Source: JAAXGX01 sp965221595 (GTDB taxonomy: Bacteria; Acidobacteriota; Vicinamibacteria; Vicinamibacterales; UBA8438). From it: 64,000 bases of DNA. Positions within the stretch are counted from its first letter, which is position 1. Every line of letters begins with the position of its first letter. Positions 19,001 to 27,151 of this stretch are shown here, piece by piece. The notes under the pieces were generated by a model that was not told the origin of the DNA, did not search any database, and saw only the letters and a list, made by a program, of their open reading frames with translations. The stretch spans positions 372,001-436,000 of the forward strand of contig OZ244900.1 of assembly GCA_965221595.1 (NCBI GenBank). Reading direction: 5' to 3'. A program made the translations under genes and the position numbers.

Positions 19001-19315
19001 CTCGACGCCCTCGCGGACGAGCGTGCTGAAGCCGGGCAGCGTGAACGTGACGGAGTACGTGCCCGTTTCGAGGGCGATGATCAGGTACTGGCCGTTGCCG
19101 TCGGTAACGGCGGTACGAACCTGCTCGATGAGCGCCGGGCTGCGCGCCTCGACGGTGACCCCGGGCAGGACGCCGCCCGTGGTGTCGCTGACCGTGCCGC
19201 CGATTGCCTGGGCACGGGCAGGGGCTGGCGCAAGCAGCAGGCACGCAATGCCGGCAGCCGCCAGAAAGCTGATGCGCTGAAGACGCCGTGTCGAAGACCG
19301 CCGGGCGATGTTCAT
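16100..19315 (-). CDS. TonB-dependent receptor with N-terminal carboxypeptidase-regulatory domain (receptor 3)
   Basis: 1071 residues. ATG at 19315 preceded by GAGGAGGAAGAGTCC; the longer open frame upstream lacks a signal sequence. Signal peptide ends PAPARAQ. Same order as receptors 1 and 2: CarboxypepD_reg (IGGTVSDTTGGVLPGVTVEA), plug (LEETVIVTESTPTIDVQS; IHGSSESDAEVHVDGF), barrel with aromatic terminus KVSFQFNF. It has its own loop insertions, for example the Cys pair in MPACIPSAADPTASSCVAGD, at a point where receptors 1 and 2 have CLDPAVCIPGD or CFDTGCIPGD; a conserved extracellular disulfide loop is likely. It is divergent from the quinoprotein at 19483 with 167 bp between starts, which may hold shared regulation. 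Ligand unknown. Confidence 0.92.
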   Translation of the reverse strand: MNIARRSSTRRLQRISFLAAAGIACLLLAPAPARAQAIGGTVSDTTGGVLPGVTVEARSPALIEQVRTAVTDGNGQYLIIALETGTYSVTFTLPGFSTLVREGVELGTGFTANVDAQMAVGTLEETVIVTESTPTIDVQSVRQSETIDREIFEVLPTTRGYDSLALLIPAMNVQGGPTTAVPIDTGGVSGVSNNRLTIHGSSESDAEVHVDGFDVNSVAFDGAPGALPQDTAIAEYVYDYSSNAAEVETGGVRMNMIPKEGSNTFTGGFYTNYGHSSWLANNVDQDLIDRGITGGEDGAFKTDQSWQVAPSLGGPLVRDHLWFYASYTYRRASFFPSGLFNNADTSALLYVPDLDTPTLEVSNNYEYTGRLTWQATERDKIQAYYANSNIKQTPALTGSQLFPIYIAPEAGSDGTSAFNTYQITWVRPHTDRILFEAGYSELPAHSILYPLNNDFGSPGTGAHFGARTDLPSVFDGATLTMARNMGYFFVGNTVWFSTVNRTARASMSYVTGSHNLKFGVRSTLKWQNESYQHGADWTNILTVAGFPLQAQFGSRPPEQNELTNIGLYAQDQWTIDRLTINAGLRFDYFNGHYPDQVSVPGQPTHSPWARQAIMVAGATAASWKDLQPRLGVVYDLRGDGRTALKASASRFGGRDAIALAGDLNPIANNTTMSRLWFDGAPAHFAVPLPFAMPACIPSAADPTASSCVAGDGLVQGDPLNPLPNGELLGAPDNAAFGTATETHFFDPDWAFGWGKKQSNWEFSGSIQHELLDNVSLDFGYFRRVYFNFAAWDNRSVGPEDFESYTIMVPTDPRLPDGGGYPLTVVDMTTDAWANNRVQNNWRTNTDALGGESEMWHGVDLSVSARLEGVLLQGGLATGRRITDYCGYQEAQPEVLFGDFSAWEASRVGRGTTGQLAGIAGSRGTLAAREFCRAEDNWLTNLSLSGSYTLPYDIDISAAFFSRPGPRREAIYEVPLTEATAALGRRPNFDRIALNILPPGSVFGDRLNQLDLRIAKLLDFGLGGNLRASFDIYNLLNENAVSREQQAFGAAYLMPIGLQPGRLAKVSFQFNF

Positions 19316-19482
19316 GGACTCTTCCTCCTCAGTGGTACACACCGCTTGCCGACTATCCCAGCTAGAGAACTGAACACCTAAACACGAACAGCAGCCGTTT
19401 GGCAAGTTTCGCTATGATACGGGTCCCATTGATTCGAATCGATCCGGACGCGCGGCTCGGACGCGAGACAGGCGAGGCAACC

Positions 19483-21552
19483 ATGCTTGATGGAGCACGG
19501 CAGGCACGTGTCGGGACGGCGGCCTTCGTCATGCTGGCCGCGGCGGCGCTCGCCGGGGGGCCGGCGCTGGCCCAGCAGGGTGCGCCGGCCAATGGCGAGT
19601 GGCCCACCTACGGGGGTGACCTCGGCGGCACGAAGTACTCCCCCCTCGACCAGATCGACCGGGACAATTTCGGCGACCTCGAGATCGCCTGGCGCTGGCT
19701 GTCGGCTGATGCCTTCCTGAGCATCGACATGCCGGGCGGCGGCGAGTGGCGGGCCGATTCGCGGCTGATCTTCGAGGAGCTGCTGCGCCGCGACCCGGAC
19801 CGCTGGCGCGAGGCGCAGCCACCCTACACGACGAACCTCAAGGCGACGCCGCTGATGGTCGGCGGGCGCCTGTTCATCAACATGCCCACGTCGCAGGTGG
19901 CGTCAATCGACGCCGCGACCGGCGAGACGCTCTGGGTTTACAACCCGAAGACCTACGAGGAGGGCACGACCACGATGACCGCGCGCTGGAACCAGCGCGG
20001 CGTGGCCTACTGGTCGGACGGGCCGCAGCGCGCGGACGAGCGCATCCTCTTCGGCACCGGGAACGGCTACCTCATCTGCGTCGACGCGAAGACGGGGCAT
20101 CCGTGCCCCGACTTCGGGGAGGACGGCTGGGTCGACCTGACGCTGGACATCCCGCGCGCCGGCCGCGGCGAGCGCGACTGGCTGAACGCCCTGCTGTACT
20201 CCGTGCAGTCGCCGCCGCTGGTGGTGGGCGACACCGTCGTCACCCCGCAGTCCATTTCGTCCTACAACATCACGCGCGAGGCGCCGCCCGGCTGGATGCG
20301 CGGCTTCGACGTGCGCAGCGGCCGCACGCGGTGGACGTTCCACACCATCCCGCAGGGCGACGAGTACGGCAACGACACGTGGGCCGGCGATTCGTGGCGG
20401 GTCACCGGCAAGGTGGGGGTGTGGTCGTTCATGAGCGCCGACCCCGAGTTGGGGCTCATCTACCTGCCGACCAACACGGCCGCGCCCGACTACTACGGCG
20501 GGCACCGGCTGGGAGACAACCTCTTTGCCGAGAGCGTCGTCGCCCTCGACATCGAGACCGGCGAGCGTGCGTGGCACTTCCAGGCGGTGCACCACGGCCT
20601 GTGGGACTGGGACTTCCCGGCTGCGCCCAATCTGGTGGACGTCGTGGTCGACGGCCGGCCGGTGCAGGCGCTCGCGCAGATCAGCAAGCAGGGCTTCACG
20701 TACGTGTTCGACCGGGCCACCGGCGAGCCGCTCTGGCCCATCGAGGAGCGTCCGGTGGCGACCGACACGGACGTGCCGGGCGAGGTGCCGTCGCCGACCC
20801 AGCCGTTCCCGACCCGGCCGGCGCCCTTCGAGTATCAAGGCGCGGTGCTCGACGACCTGGTCGACTTCACGCCGGAGATCCGACAGATGGCCGTCGAGGC
20901 GGTCGAGGGCTACCGGCTCGGCCCCATCTTCACGCCGCCGACGTGGGACGGCACCATCCAGCGGCCGAGCGCCGGCGGCGGGGCGAACTGGTCGGGGGCG
21001 GCCTTCGACCCCGAGACCGGCATCCTGTACGTCCCGTCCACCAACGCCTACTCGGTGATGCAGTACCGCGAGCCGCGGCCCGGCGAGGACGCGACGCTGG
21101 ACGTCATCGAGCGGCGCGGCGAGACCCGCACGCGGCCCCAGATGCCGCTGGGCCTGCCGCTCTTCAAGCCGCCCTACTCGCGCATGACGGCCATCGACCT
21201 CAACACCGGCGAGCACGTCTGGATGCAGCCGATGGGCAACGGCGACCGCATCCGCAACCATCGGTTGCTGCGCCACCTCGACCTGCCGCCGCTGGGGGGC
21301 GACAGCAGCCGCGCCGGCCCGCTGCTGACGCCGGACCTGCTGATTTACGCGCTGACGGCGGGGGGCAGCAACGACGGCCCGCGCCTGGTGGCGTTCGACA
21401 AGGCCACGGGGGAGGAGCTGGCGCAGGTGGACCTGCCCGGCGGCGCCATCGGCACCCCGATGACGTACCTGCTGGACGGTCGGCAGTACGTCGCGCTGAC
21501 GGTCGGCGGCGGCCGCATACCCGAGCTCATCGCGCTCGCGCTGCCGGAGTAG
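19483..21552 (+). CDS. PQQ-dependent dehydrogenase, glucose-dehydrogenase-like soluble quinoprotein
   Basis: 689 residues. The ATG at 19483 gives a good signal peptide (VGTAAFVMLAAAALAGGPALAQQ); earlier in-frame starts do not. The mature protein has GEWPTYGGDLGGTKYSPLDQI, tryptophan-docking blades (SIDAATGETLWVYNPK, LDIETGERAWHFQAV), the active-site stretch HHGLWDWDFPAAPNLVDV with the catalytic Asp in the position used by membrane glucose dehydrogenase (HHDLWD), and TYVFDRATGEPLWPIEERP. It lacks the five N-terminal membrane helices of E. coli-type Gcd and any CxxCH motif, so it is a soluble periplasmic enzyme needing an external electron acceptor. A sugar, cyclic alcohol or similar substrate is plausible. 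The NIPSNAP gene follows after a hairpin. Confidence 0.88.
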   Translation: MLDGARQARVGTAAFVMLAAAALAGGPALAQQGAPANGEWPTYGGDLGGTKYSPLDQIDRDNFGDLEIAWRWLSADAFLSIDMPGGGEWRADSRLIFEELLRRDPDRWREAQPPYTTNLKATPLMVGGRLFINMPTSQVASIDAATGETLWVYNPKTYEEGTTTMTARWNQRGVAYWSDGPQRADERILFGTGNGYLICVDAKTGHPCPDFGEDGWVDLTLDIPRAGRGERDWLNALLYSVQSPPLVVGDTVVTPQSISSYNITREAPPGWMRGFDVRSGRTRWTFHTIPQGDEYGNDTWAGDSWRVTGKVGVWSFMSADPELGLIYLPTNTAAPDYYGGHRLGDNLFAESVVALDIETGERAWHFQAVHHGLWDWDFPAAPNLVDVVVDGRPVQALAQISKQGFTYVFDRATGEPLWPIEERPVATDTDVPGEVPSPTQPFPTRPAPFEYQGAVLDDLVDFTPEIRQMAVEAVEGYRLGPIFTPPTWDGTIQRPSAGGGANWSGAAFDPETGILYVPSTNAYSVMQYREPRPGEDATLDVIERRGETRTRPQMPLGLPLFKPPYSRMTAIDLNTGEHVWMQPMGNGDRIRNHRLLRHLDLPPLGGDSSRAGPLLTPDLLIYALTAGGSNDGPRLVAFDKATGEELAQVDLPGGAIGTPMTYLLDGRQYVALTVGGGRIPELIALALPE

Positions 21553-21582
21553 CGCCGGCGGACAGCGAAGCGCCCGCCGGCG
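21553..21582 (+). terminator. hairpin immediately after the quinoprotein stop
   Basis: CGCCGGCGG (21553-21561) pairs with CCGCCGGCG (21574-21582) with a 12-nt loop, starting on the base after the stop codon. Confidence 0.5.
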
Positions 21583-21655
21583 TGCGGTGGATTGGTGTTG
21601 TAGGATCCCGTCCGCGCAGCACGGAAACCAGGTAATCACTCGGGAAGGGGACAAG

Positions 21656-22117
21656 ATGATCAGAACCGCACTGCTCGCCGTCGTCGTCAGCCTCGCATTC
21701 AGCAGCCTGGCCTTCGCCCAGGACGACCCGCCGCCTTGCGGACCCGCCGGCGACCTCGGGATGAAGTTCTCGAAGAACGTCGCGGCCGACTCGCGCTGCT
21801 TCGAGATCCGCATGTACACGGCCGAGCCCGAGATGGATGGCAAGGGCGGCATCGACAATCTGCACCGGCGCTTCCGCGAGGGCGAGGCCGCGCTGTTCGA
21901 GAAGCACGGCGCCGAGATCGTCTGGTCGTGGCAGAGCCTCGACAATCCCAACACGCTGATCTGGATGCTGGCCTACCGCGACCGCGCCCATCGCGACCAG
22001 GTGTTCGAGGACTTCCGCAAGGACCCGGACTGGCTGGAGCTGCGCGCCAAGTACGAGGTGCCGCTCGACGCCGAAGTGTTCATGATGAGCGCCACCGACT
22101 ACTCGAAGCTCAAGTAG
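21656..22117 (+). CDS. secreted NIPSNAP-family protein 1
   Basis: 153 residues. GGGAAGGGG lies before the ATG at 21656, and the predicted N-terminus is a clear signal peptide (MIRTALLAVVVSLAFSSLAFAQ). The core matches the NIPSNAP (PF07978) ferredoxin-like fold: FEIRMYTAEP, LHRRFREGEAALFEKHGAEIVWSWQSLDNPNTLIWMLAYRDRAHRDQVFEDFRKDPDWLELR spread over residues of the second half. The function of bacterial secreted NIPSNAPs is not established; dimeric alpha/beta barrel relatives bind haem or small aromatics or act as monooxygenases. Cysteines in PPPCGP and SRCFEI could form a disulfide. A TAGGAT hexamer at 21601 is a possible -10. It sits 103 bp past the quinoprotein and is a relative of the gene at 27917. 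Confidence 0.8.
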   Translation: MIRTALLAVVVSLAFSSLAFAQDDPPPCGPAGDLGMKFSKNVAADSRCFEIRMYTAEPEMDGKGGIDNLHRRFREGEAALFEKHGAEIVWSWQSLDNPNTLIWMLAYRDRAHRDQVFEDFRKDPDWLELRAKYEVPLDAEVFMMSATDYSKLK

Positions 22118-22158
22118 CCCGCCGGCGCGTCATCCGGCGCGCCTCGACAGCTCTCGAC

Positions 22159-22208
22159 GCCCCGCCGGCCGCGGCAGCGGACCCGCCGCTGCCGCCCGCC
22201 GGCGGGGC
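22159..22208. terminator. strong bidirectional hairpin terminator
   Basis: Outer stem GCCCCGCCGG (22159-22168) with CCGGCGGGGC (22199-22208); inner stem GCGGCAGCGG (22171-22180) with CCGCTGCCGC. It lies between the convergent stops at 22117 (plus) and 22310 (minus). Confidence 0.7.
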
Positions 22209-22309
22209 GGAGACTTGCTACACCTCTCGTTCGAGAAACGACGCCAGCCGACGCGCACGCTTGGCACGATGGCACCGGTCGAGTACCGAAGCCATGGAGG
22301 GCATGCTGC

Positions 22310-24826
22310 TCACGGCAGTGCGAACACGACCAGCCGCTCGTTGCCGCGCGTCTCGTCCGTGGCGCCGGCCGAGACGTTGACCGCCACGTACTGGCGGCCA
22401 TCATTGCCCGCGTAGGTCATCGGGACGGCCTCGACGTTGTAGTCGAAGGCGACGGACCACAATTCCGCGCCGGTGCGGGTGTCGAACGCCCGGAACCGGC
22501 GGTCACCGGTGGCACCGATGAACGTCAGCCCGCCCGCCGTCACCATCGGGCCGCCGACGCCGTGGCTGCCGACACGCTGCCGGCCCGCCGGCAGGCGCTC
22601 CTCGATGCCCAAGGGCACCTCCCAGGCAATCTCGCCGCGCTGCACGTCGACCGCCAGGAGCCGGGCCCACGGCGGCCTGAAGCACGGCAGGAAGCCGCGT
22701 CGCTCGCCGCGCTCGTCGACGTACGGCGCGACGAACGGCGGCCCGCTGACGCGGATGTACGCCACGTGGTCCGGCGTGTCGGCTCCAAAGCGCGGGTTCT
22801 CGTCCATCCAGCCGGTGAGCAGGCCGGGCCGGTCCCGCGAGTTGACCAGCATGTAGCCCAGCTCGGGGTCGTAGGCCGTCCCGCCCCAGTTCACGCCGCC
22901 GCCGCTGCCGGGGAAGACGAGCGACGGGGGTGTGCCCTCCTGCCGCAGCCGCAGCGGGGTGAACGGGCCCGCGTTGTAGTAGCCCACCTCGTCCCAGCGC
23001 TCGCGGCACGCGGCGGCGTGCTGCTCGCTCGTGTCGGCGGCGGTCACGATGCCGTTGCGGTCGATGCGGACGCGGGCAAGCGGGGGCGGCCTGAGCGGGA
23101 ACGGCTGGGTCGGCGAGTAGTGCTCGCCGGGCACGTCGCCCGCCGGCACGGGCCGTTCCTCCACGCCGAACACCGGCTCGCCGGTGTGCCGGTTCAAGAC
23201 GAACATGTACGCGGTCTTGCCCACCTGCGCCAAGGCGGGAATCGTCTCGCCGTCCCGCTCCACCGTGAACAGGCCGGGCGCGGGCGGCAGGTTGTAGTCC
23301 CACAGCTCGTGGTGGATGCTCTGAAAGTGCCACTCCAGCCCGCCGGTCTCGATGTCGACCGCGATGGTCGTGTTGCCGAACAGGTTGTCGCCCGGCCGGT
23401 CGCCACCGTAGAAGTTCGATCCCGGCCCGCTGACCGGCAGGTAGACGAGCCCGCGCTCCTCGTCCACCGTCAGCGTCACCGCCCACACGTTGTTGCCGAT
23501 GCGGTCGCGCCAACTGTTGTTGCCCCACGTCTCGCTGCCGAAGTCGGTCTCGCGCGGCAGCGTGGGGAACTCCCAGAGCAGCCGGCCGGTCTTGGCGTCG
23601 AGCGCGCGGGGATAGGCATAGGCCGGCTCGCCGCCGCCGCGCGGCTGGTCGAGGTGCGGCGCGCGGTGGATCTCCCCGGGGCCGTACGCGTTCGAGCCGA
23701 GCACCAGGATGTCGCGCGAGACGACCGGTACGCCGGCGTACGGCACGCGCAACTCCACCTCGCCCTCGTTGCCGAACAGCGGGTCGCGCTCGCCCGTCCG
23801 TGCGTCCAGGGCGATGACCTTCCACAGCGAGGTGAAGAAGATGCGGGGGCCGTGCTCGCCGCTGCCCGGCCAGTACGTCACGCCGCGGTACGACACCAGC
23901 CCCTCGGTGAGCTGGTGCCGCCAGATCTCCTCGCCGGTCTCGGGCCGCAGGGCCACCACGCGGTCGCCTGCCGCCAGATACATCACGCCATCGACGACGA
24001 TGGGGGTTACCTGCTGGAAGACGTCGGTCGGGTCCGGACCCGTCACCAGCCGGTCGTCATGGTGGAAGCGGTACGACCAGGCCTCGCGCAGCGCGCCGAC
24101 GTTGGCGGGCGTGATCTGCGTCAGGGGCGAGTAGCGCGTCCCTGCCAGATCGCGGTTGTAGGTCGGCCAGTCGGCGTCGGCGCTGCGCTCGGCCGGCGGG
24201 GCCGCGACCTCTATCCGGCGGAACTCCAGCAGGCCGTGCTCGGCCTGGATGCCGACGTGCCCGCTGCGCTGCTCGATGCGGGTGCCGGTGGTGATCAGCT
24301 CGCCGTTCAGGCGCACCCACAGCGCCTCCCCCCGCGCCGTGATCTCGTACGTATGCCATTCGCCCGCGGGTCGGTAGGCGCGCTGCAGCGCCTCGCGGTC
24401 GAACTCGTGCTCGAACGGCGGCGCGCCGTACGGCATGAGCTGGCCGAGCGGGAAGTCGCCGGTCACGGTGTCCATGCACTGCACCTGGTAGCCCCGGTTC
24501 GGCCAGCCGTTCTCGTCGTCGTTGCTGGTCGAGGCGGTGCGGACGAAGATGCCGCTCATCGCGCCCGGCTCGAGGAAGCGGAACTCCAGGGTGAGCACGA
24601 AGTCGCCGAACACGTCCCGGGAGCGCAGCCAGCCCGTGCCGCGGTTCACCCTGAGCACGCCGTCCTCGACGGTGAACCGGCCGCCGTTGACGATGTCCCA
24701 GCCGTCGAGATCCCGGCCGTTGAAGAGCGGCGTCGCTTGGCCAACCGGCTGCGCTGGCGCGGCGACGCCGGCCAGCAGGCAGCCGAGCACGAGTGTCAGC
24801 GGGATGGTCAGCACGGAGATTCTCAT
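22310..24826 (-). CDS. DUF1080 (3-keto-glycoside hydrolase-like) / PQQ-dehydrogenase fusion
   Basis: 838 residues; AAGGGGGAGAC precedes the ATG at 24826. After a signal peptide, residues ~30-210 form a DUF1080/LamG-like jelly-roll: TPLFNGRDLDGWDIVNGG, DFVLTLEFRFLEPGAMSGIF, GYQVQCMDT, PAGEWHTYEITARGE and a closing HVGIQAEHGLLEFRRIEV. Residues ~220-838 form a quinoprotein propeller beginning WPTYNRDLAGTRYSPLTQI, with LRPETGEEIWRHQL, VDIETGGLEWHFQSIHHELWDYNLPPAPGLF, and a C-terminal FRAFDTRTGAELWSV. The active-site pattern is D-Y-N rather than the D-x-D of its neighbours; the catalytic Asp is kept. DUF1080 domains bind or cleave (keto)sugars, so the fusion suggests a sugar-oxidising enzyme with a built-in sugar-recognition or eliminase domain. 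The fusion is read directly as one uninterrupted frame. Confidence 0.87.
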   Translation of the reverse strand: MRISVLTIPLTLVLGCLLAGVAAPAQPVGQATPLFNGRDLDGWDIVNGGRFTVEDGVLRVNRGTGWLRSRDVFGDFVLTLEFRFLEPGAMSGIFVRTASTSNDDENGWPNRGYQVQCMDTVTGDFPLGQLMPYGAPPFEHEFDREALQRAYRPAGEWHTYEITARGEALWVRLNGELITTGTRIEQRSGHVGIQAEHGLLEFRRIEVAAPPAERSADADWPTYNRDLAGTRYSPLTQITPANVGALREAWSYRFHHDDRLVTGPDPTDVFQQVTPIVVDGVMYLAAGDRVVALRPETGEEIWRHQLTEGLVSYRGVTYWPGSGEHGPRIFFTSLWKVIALDARTGERDPLFGNEGEVELRVPYAGVPVVSRDILVLGSNAYGPGEIHRAPHLDQPRGGGEPAYAYPRALDAKTGRLLWEFPTLPRETDFGSETWGNNSWRDRIGNNVWAVTLTVDEERGLVYLPVSGPGSNFYGGDRPGDNLFGNTTIAVDIETGGLEWHFQSIHHELWDYNLPPAPGLFTVERDGETIPALAQVGKTAYMFVLNRHTGEPVFGVEERPVPAGDVPGEHYSPTQPFPLRPPPLARVRIDRNGIVTAADTSEQHAAACRERWDEVGYYNAGPFTPLRLRQEGTPPSLVFPGSGGGVNWGGTAYDPELGYMLVNSRDRPGLLTGWMDENPRFGADTPDHVAYIRVSGPPFVAPYVDERGERRGFLPCFRPPWARLLAVDVQRGEIAWEVPLGIEERLPAGRQRVGSHGVGGPMVTAGGLTFIGATGDRRFRAFDTRTGAELWSVAFDYNVEAVPMTYAGNDGRQYVAVNVSAGATDETRGNERLVVFALP

Positions 24827-24958
24827 GTCTCCCCCTTGGCGGCCATTCTACGCCCGGCGGCACTTGACAGCGGCCGCTTATCGGTTAGTACATGGAGTGC
24901 CCGCGGCACGCCAGCGGGGTGCCGCGGCCTGTGCGCATGCGGGGAACGGTGGAACCGA

Positions 24959-27127
24959 ATGAAGCCAATGACGAACAGCAGACAGCTCGGAACCCTGACG
25001 GCCAGGCTCGTGTGCGCCGCCCTCGTCGCCGCGGCAAGCCCGGCCGCGGGCGAGGCGGCGGACAACGACGGTGTGATTCGCGGCGTGGTCACCAGCGCCG
25101 CAGGACCGGAGGCCGGTGTCTGGGTGATCGCCGAGACCGACGACCTCGAGACCGTGTTCCGCAAGATCGTCGTCACCGACGACGCGGGGCGCTACGTCCT
25201 GCCGGAGCTTCCCGACGCGACCTACGACGTCTGGGTGCGCGGCTACGGCCTCGTCGACTCCGCACCGGTGGCGGGTCGGCCCGACCAGCCGCTCGACCTG
25301 ACCGCGGTCCTGGCCGCGACGCCGCAGGAGGCCGCGCAGGTTTATCCGTCGAACTACTGGCTGGCGCTCATCGACCTGCCGGCGGCGCACGAGTTCCCGG
25401 GCACGGGCCCCGAGGGCAACGGCATCAACCCGGCGATGGGCAGCCGGAGCGAGTGGATCAACAACCTCAAGGGCTGTCAGCGCTGCCATCAGGTGGGCAG
25501 CCGGCGCACCCGCGAGGTTCCTGACGTCGCGGACTTCGACTCGGCGCGTTCGGCCTGGGACGACCGCATGCAGCGCGGCCAGCGCGGGTCGCTCATGTAC
25601 AGCTTCGTCACGCGCTTCGGCCGCGAGCGTGCCCTCGACATGCTCGTCGACTGGAGCGACCGGATTGCCGCCGGCGAGGCCCCGCCGCCGCCGCCGCGAC
25701 CGCAGGGTATCGAACGGAACGTGGTGCTCACGATGTGGAACTGGGGCAACAACGTGGCTTTCGTCCACGACGAGATCGCCACTGACAAGCGCAACCCGCG
25801 CGTCAACGCGAACGGGCCGCTCTACGGCGTCGACATCGGCAACGACTTCCTGCTGGTGACCGACACCGCCGCACACCGCTCGGAGATGATCAAGATCCCG
25901 CTGCGCGACAACGACCCGCCGGTGCCGTCGATGTTCGCCACCGAGGGTTTCAAGCCGTGGCGCGACTTCGGCGCCGAGGCCGTGTGGAACGATCCGGCGA
26001 ACCCGCACAACCCGATGATCGACGCCGTGGGGCGCGTCTGGTTGACGACGCGCATCCGCCACCCGGACAACCCCGACTGGTGCCGTGCGGGCTCCGACAA
26101 CCGCTACGCGCAGTACTTCCCGTTGGAGCGCGCCGGGCGCCACACCGGGTATTACGACCCGGAGACTGGCGACTTCGAGCTCATCGACACCTGCTACGGC
26201 ACCCACCACCTGCAGTTCGCCGAGGACGACCAGGACACGCTCTACTTCAGCGGGGGCGGTCCCGTCATCGGTTGGCTCGACACGCAACTGTACGATGCGA
26301 CCGGCGACGAACAGCTCGCGCAGGGCTGGTGCCCGACCGTCATCGACACGAATGGAGACGGGGTTATCACGAAGCCGTGGAACGAGCCGCCGCCGCGCGG
26401 CAGCCGCGCGCAGGCGCCGTTCGACCCCGCGCTCGACACGCGCGTGCGGGTCGGCGCCTACGGCATCATCGCGAACCCGCTCGACGACGCGGTGTGGATC
26501 GTCTCGGACGACTTCCCCGGCCGGATGCTGCGACTCGAGCGCGGCGACGACCCGCCGGCAAGCTGCATCAGCGAGCTGTACACCGTGCCGGTGGAGCAGG
26601 GCTACCGGACGCGCGGCCTCGACGTCGACCGCGACGGCGTGCTGTGGACGGCGCTGGCCGGCAGCAGCCACTTCGCCTCGTTCGACCGCAGCAAGTGCAC
26701 CGTCTTCGGCGGGCCGGCGCTGCGCGACGGTCGCCAGTGCGACGCAGGCTGGTCCTTCTACAAGGTGCCCGGCCCGAATTTCCGGGACACGGACATCGGG
26801 ACCGACTTCCACTATTACAACTGGGTCGATCAATTCAACACGCTCGGTCTGGGAGAGAACGTGCCCATTGCCAACGGGTCGAGCTCCGACTCGCTGCTGG
26901 CACTCGATCCGGCGACCGGCGAGTGGACCATCCTGCGCGTGCCCTATCCGCAGGGATTCCACAGCCGCGGACTCGACGGTCGCATCGACGATCCGGACGC
27001 CGGCTGGAAGGGCCGCGGCGTCTACGCCACGTACGGCGCCGACGCCGCCTGGCACGTCGAGGGCGGCCCTGTCGAGCCGGGGAATCTGGTCAGGTTCCAG
27101 ATCCGGCCGGACCCGCTGGCGTACTGA
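24959..27127 (+). CDS. secreted carboxypeptidase-regulatory / haem-motif / beta-propeller protein
   Basis: 722 residues from the ATG at 24959 (a second ATG at 24968 is possible). Signal peptide to about residue 34. Residues 37-120 form a CarboxypepD_reg-like fold (GVIRGVVTSAAGPEAGVWV ... RYVLPELPDATYDVWVRGYG). Residues 173-177 are C-Q-R-C-H, a single c-type haem attachment motif. The rest is a Vgb/virginiamycin-lyase-like propeller: YGVDIGNDFLLVTDT, PMIDAVGRVWLTTRI, GYYDPETGDFELIDTCYG, VGAYGIIANPLDDAVWIVSD, RGLDVDRDGVLWTALA. The combination points to a periplasmic mono-haem electron-transfer propeller that could accept electrons from the PQQ enzymes around it. That role is inference; substrate unknown. 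It is divergent from the DUF1080-PQQ fusion with 132 bp between starts, supporting a shared regulatory region. Confidence 0.8.
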   Translation: MKPMTNSRQLGTLTARLVCAALVAAASPAAGEAADNDGVIRGVVTSAAGPEAGVWVIAETDDLETVFRKIVVTDDAGRYVLPELPDATYDVWVRGYGLVDSAPVAGRPDQPLDLTAVLAATPQEAAQVYPSNYWLALIDLPAAHEFPGTGPEGNGINPAMGSRSEWINNLKGCQRCHQVGSRRTREVPDVADFDSARSAWDDRMQRGQRGSLMYSFVTRFGRERALDMLVDWSDRIAAGEAPPPPPRPQGIERNVVLTMWNWGNNVAFVHDEIATDKRNPRVNANGPLYGVDIGNDFLLVTDTAAHRSEMIKIPLRDNDPPVPSMFATEGFKPWRDFGAEAVWNDPANPHNPMIDAVGRVWLTTRIRHPDNPDWCRAGSDNRYAQYFPLERAGRHTGYYDPETGDFELIDTCYGTHHLQFAEDDQDTLYFSGGGPVIGWLDTQLYDATGDEQLAQGWCPTVIDTNGDGVITKPWNEPPPRGSRAQAPFDPALDTRVRVGAYGIIANPLDDAVWIVSDDFPGRMLRLERGDDPPASCISELYTVPVEQGYRTRGLDVDRDGVLWTALAGSSHFASFDRSKCTVFGGPALRDGRQCDAGWSFYKVPGPNFRDTDIGTDFHYYNWVDQFNTLGLGENVPIANGSSSDSLLALDPATGEWTILRVPYPQGFHSRGLDGRIDDPDAGWKGRGVYATYGADAAWHVEGGPVEPGNLVRFQIRPDPLAY

Positions 27128-27151
27128 GGGGTGCGGCCGCTGCTTCCGGCT

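Noticed and set aside
16079..19381. 1100-codon open frame on the plus strand opposite TonB receptor 3
   Set aside because: Antisense shadow of a GC-rich gene: Arg/Val/Gly/Asp/Glu-biased text, no domain, no signal peptide; the minus-strand frame has all receptor landmarks.
22562..27127. 1521-codon plus-strand frame spanning the DUF1080-PQQ gene and the haem-propeller gene
   Set aside because: Only the part from 24959 has protein features; the rest is antisense to the fusion gene.
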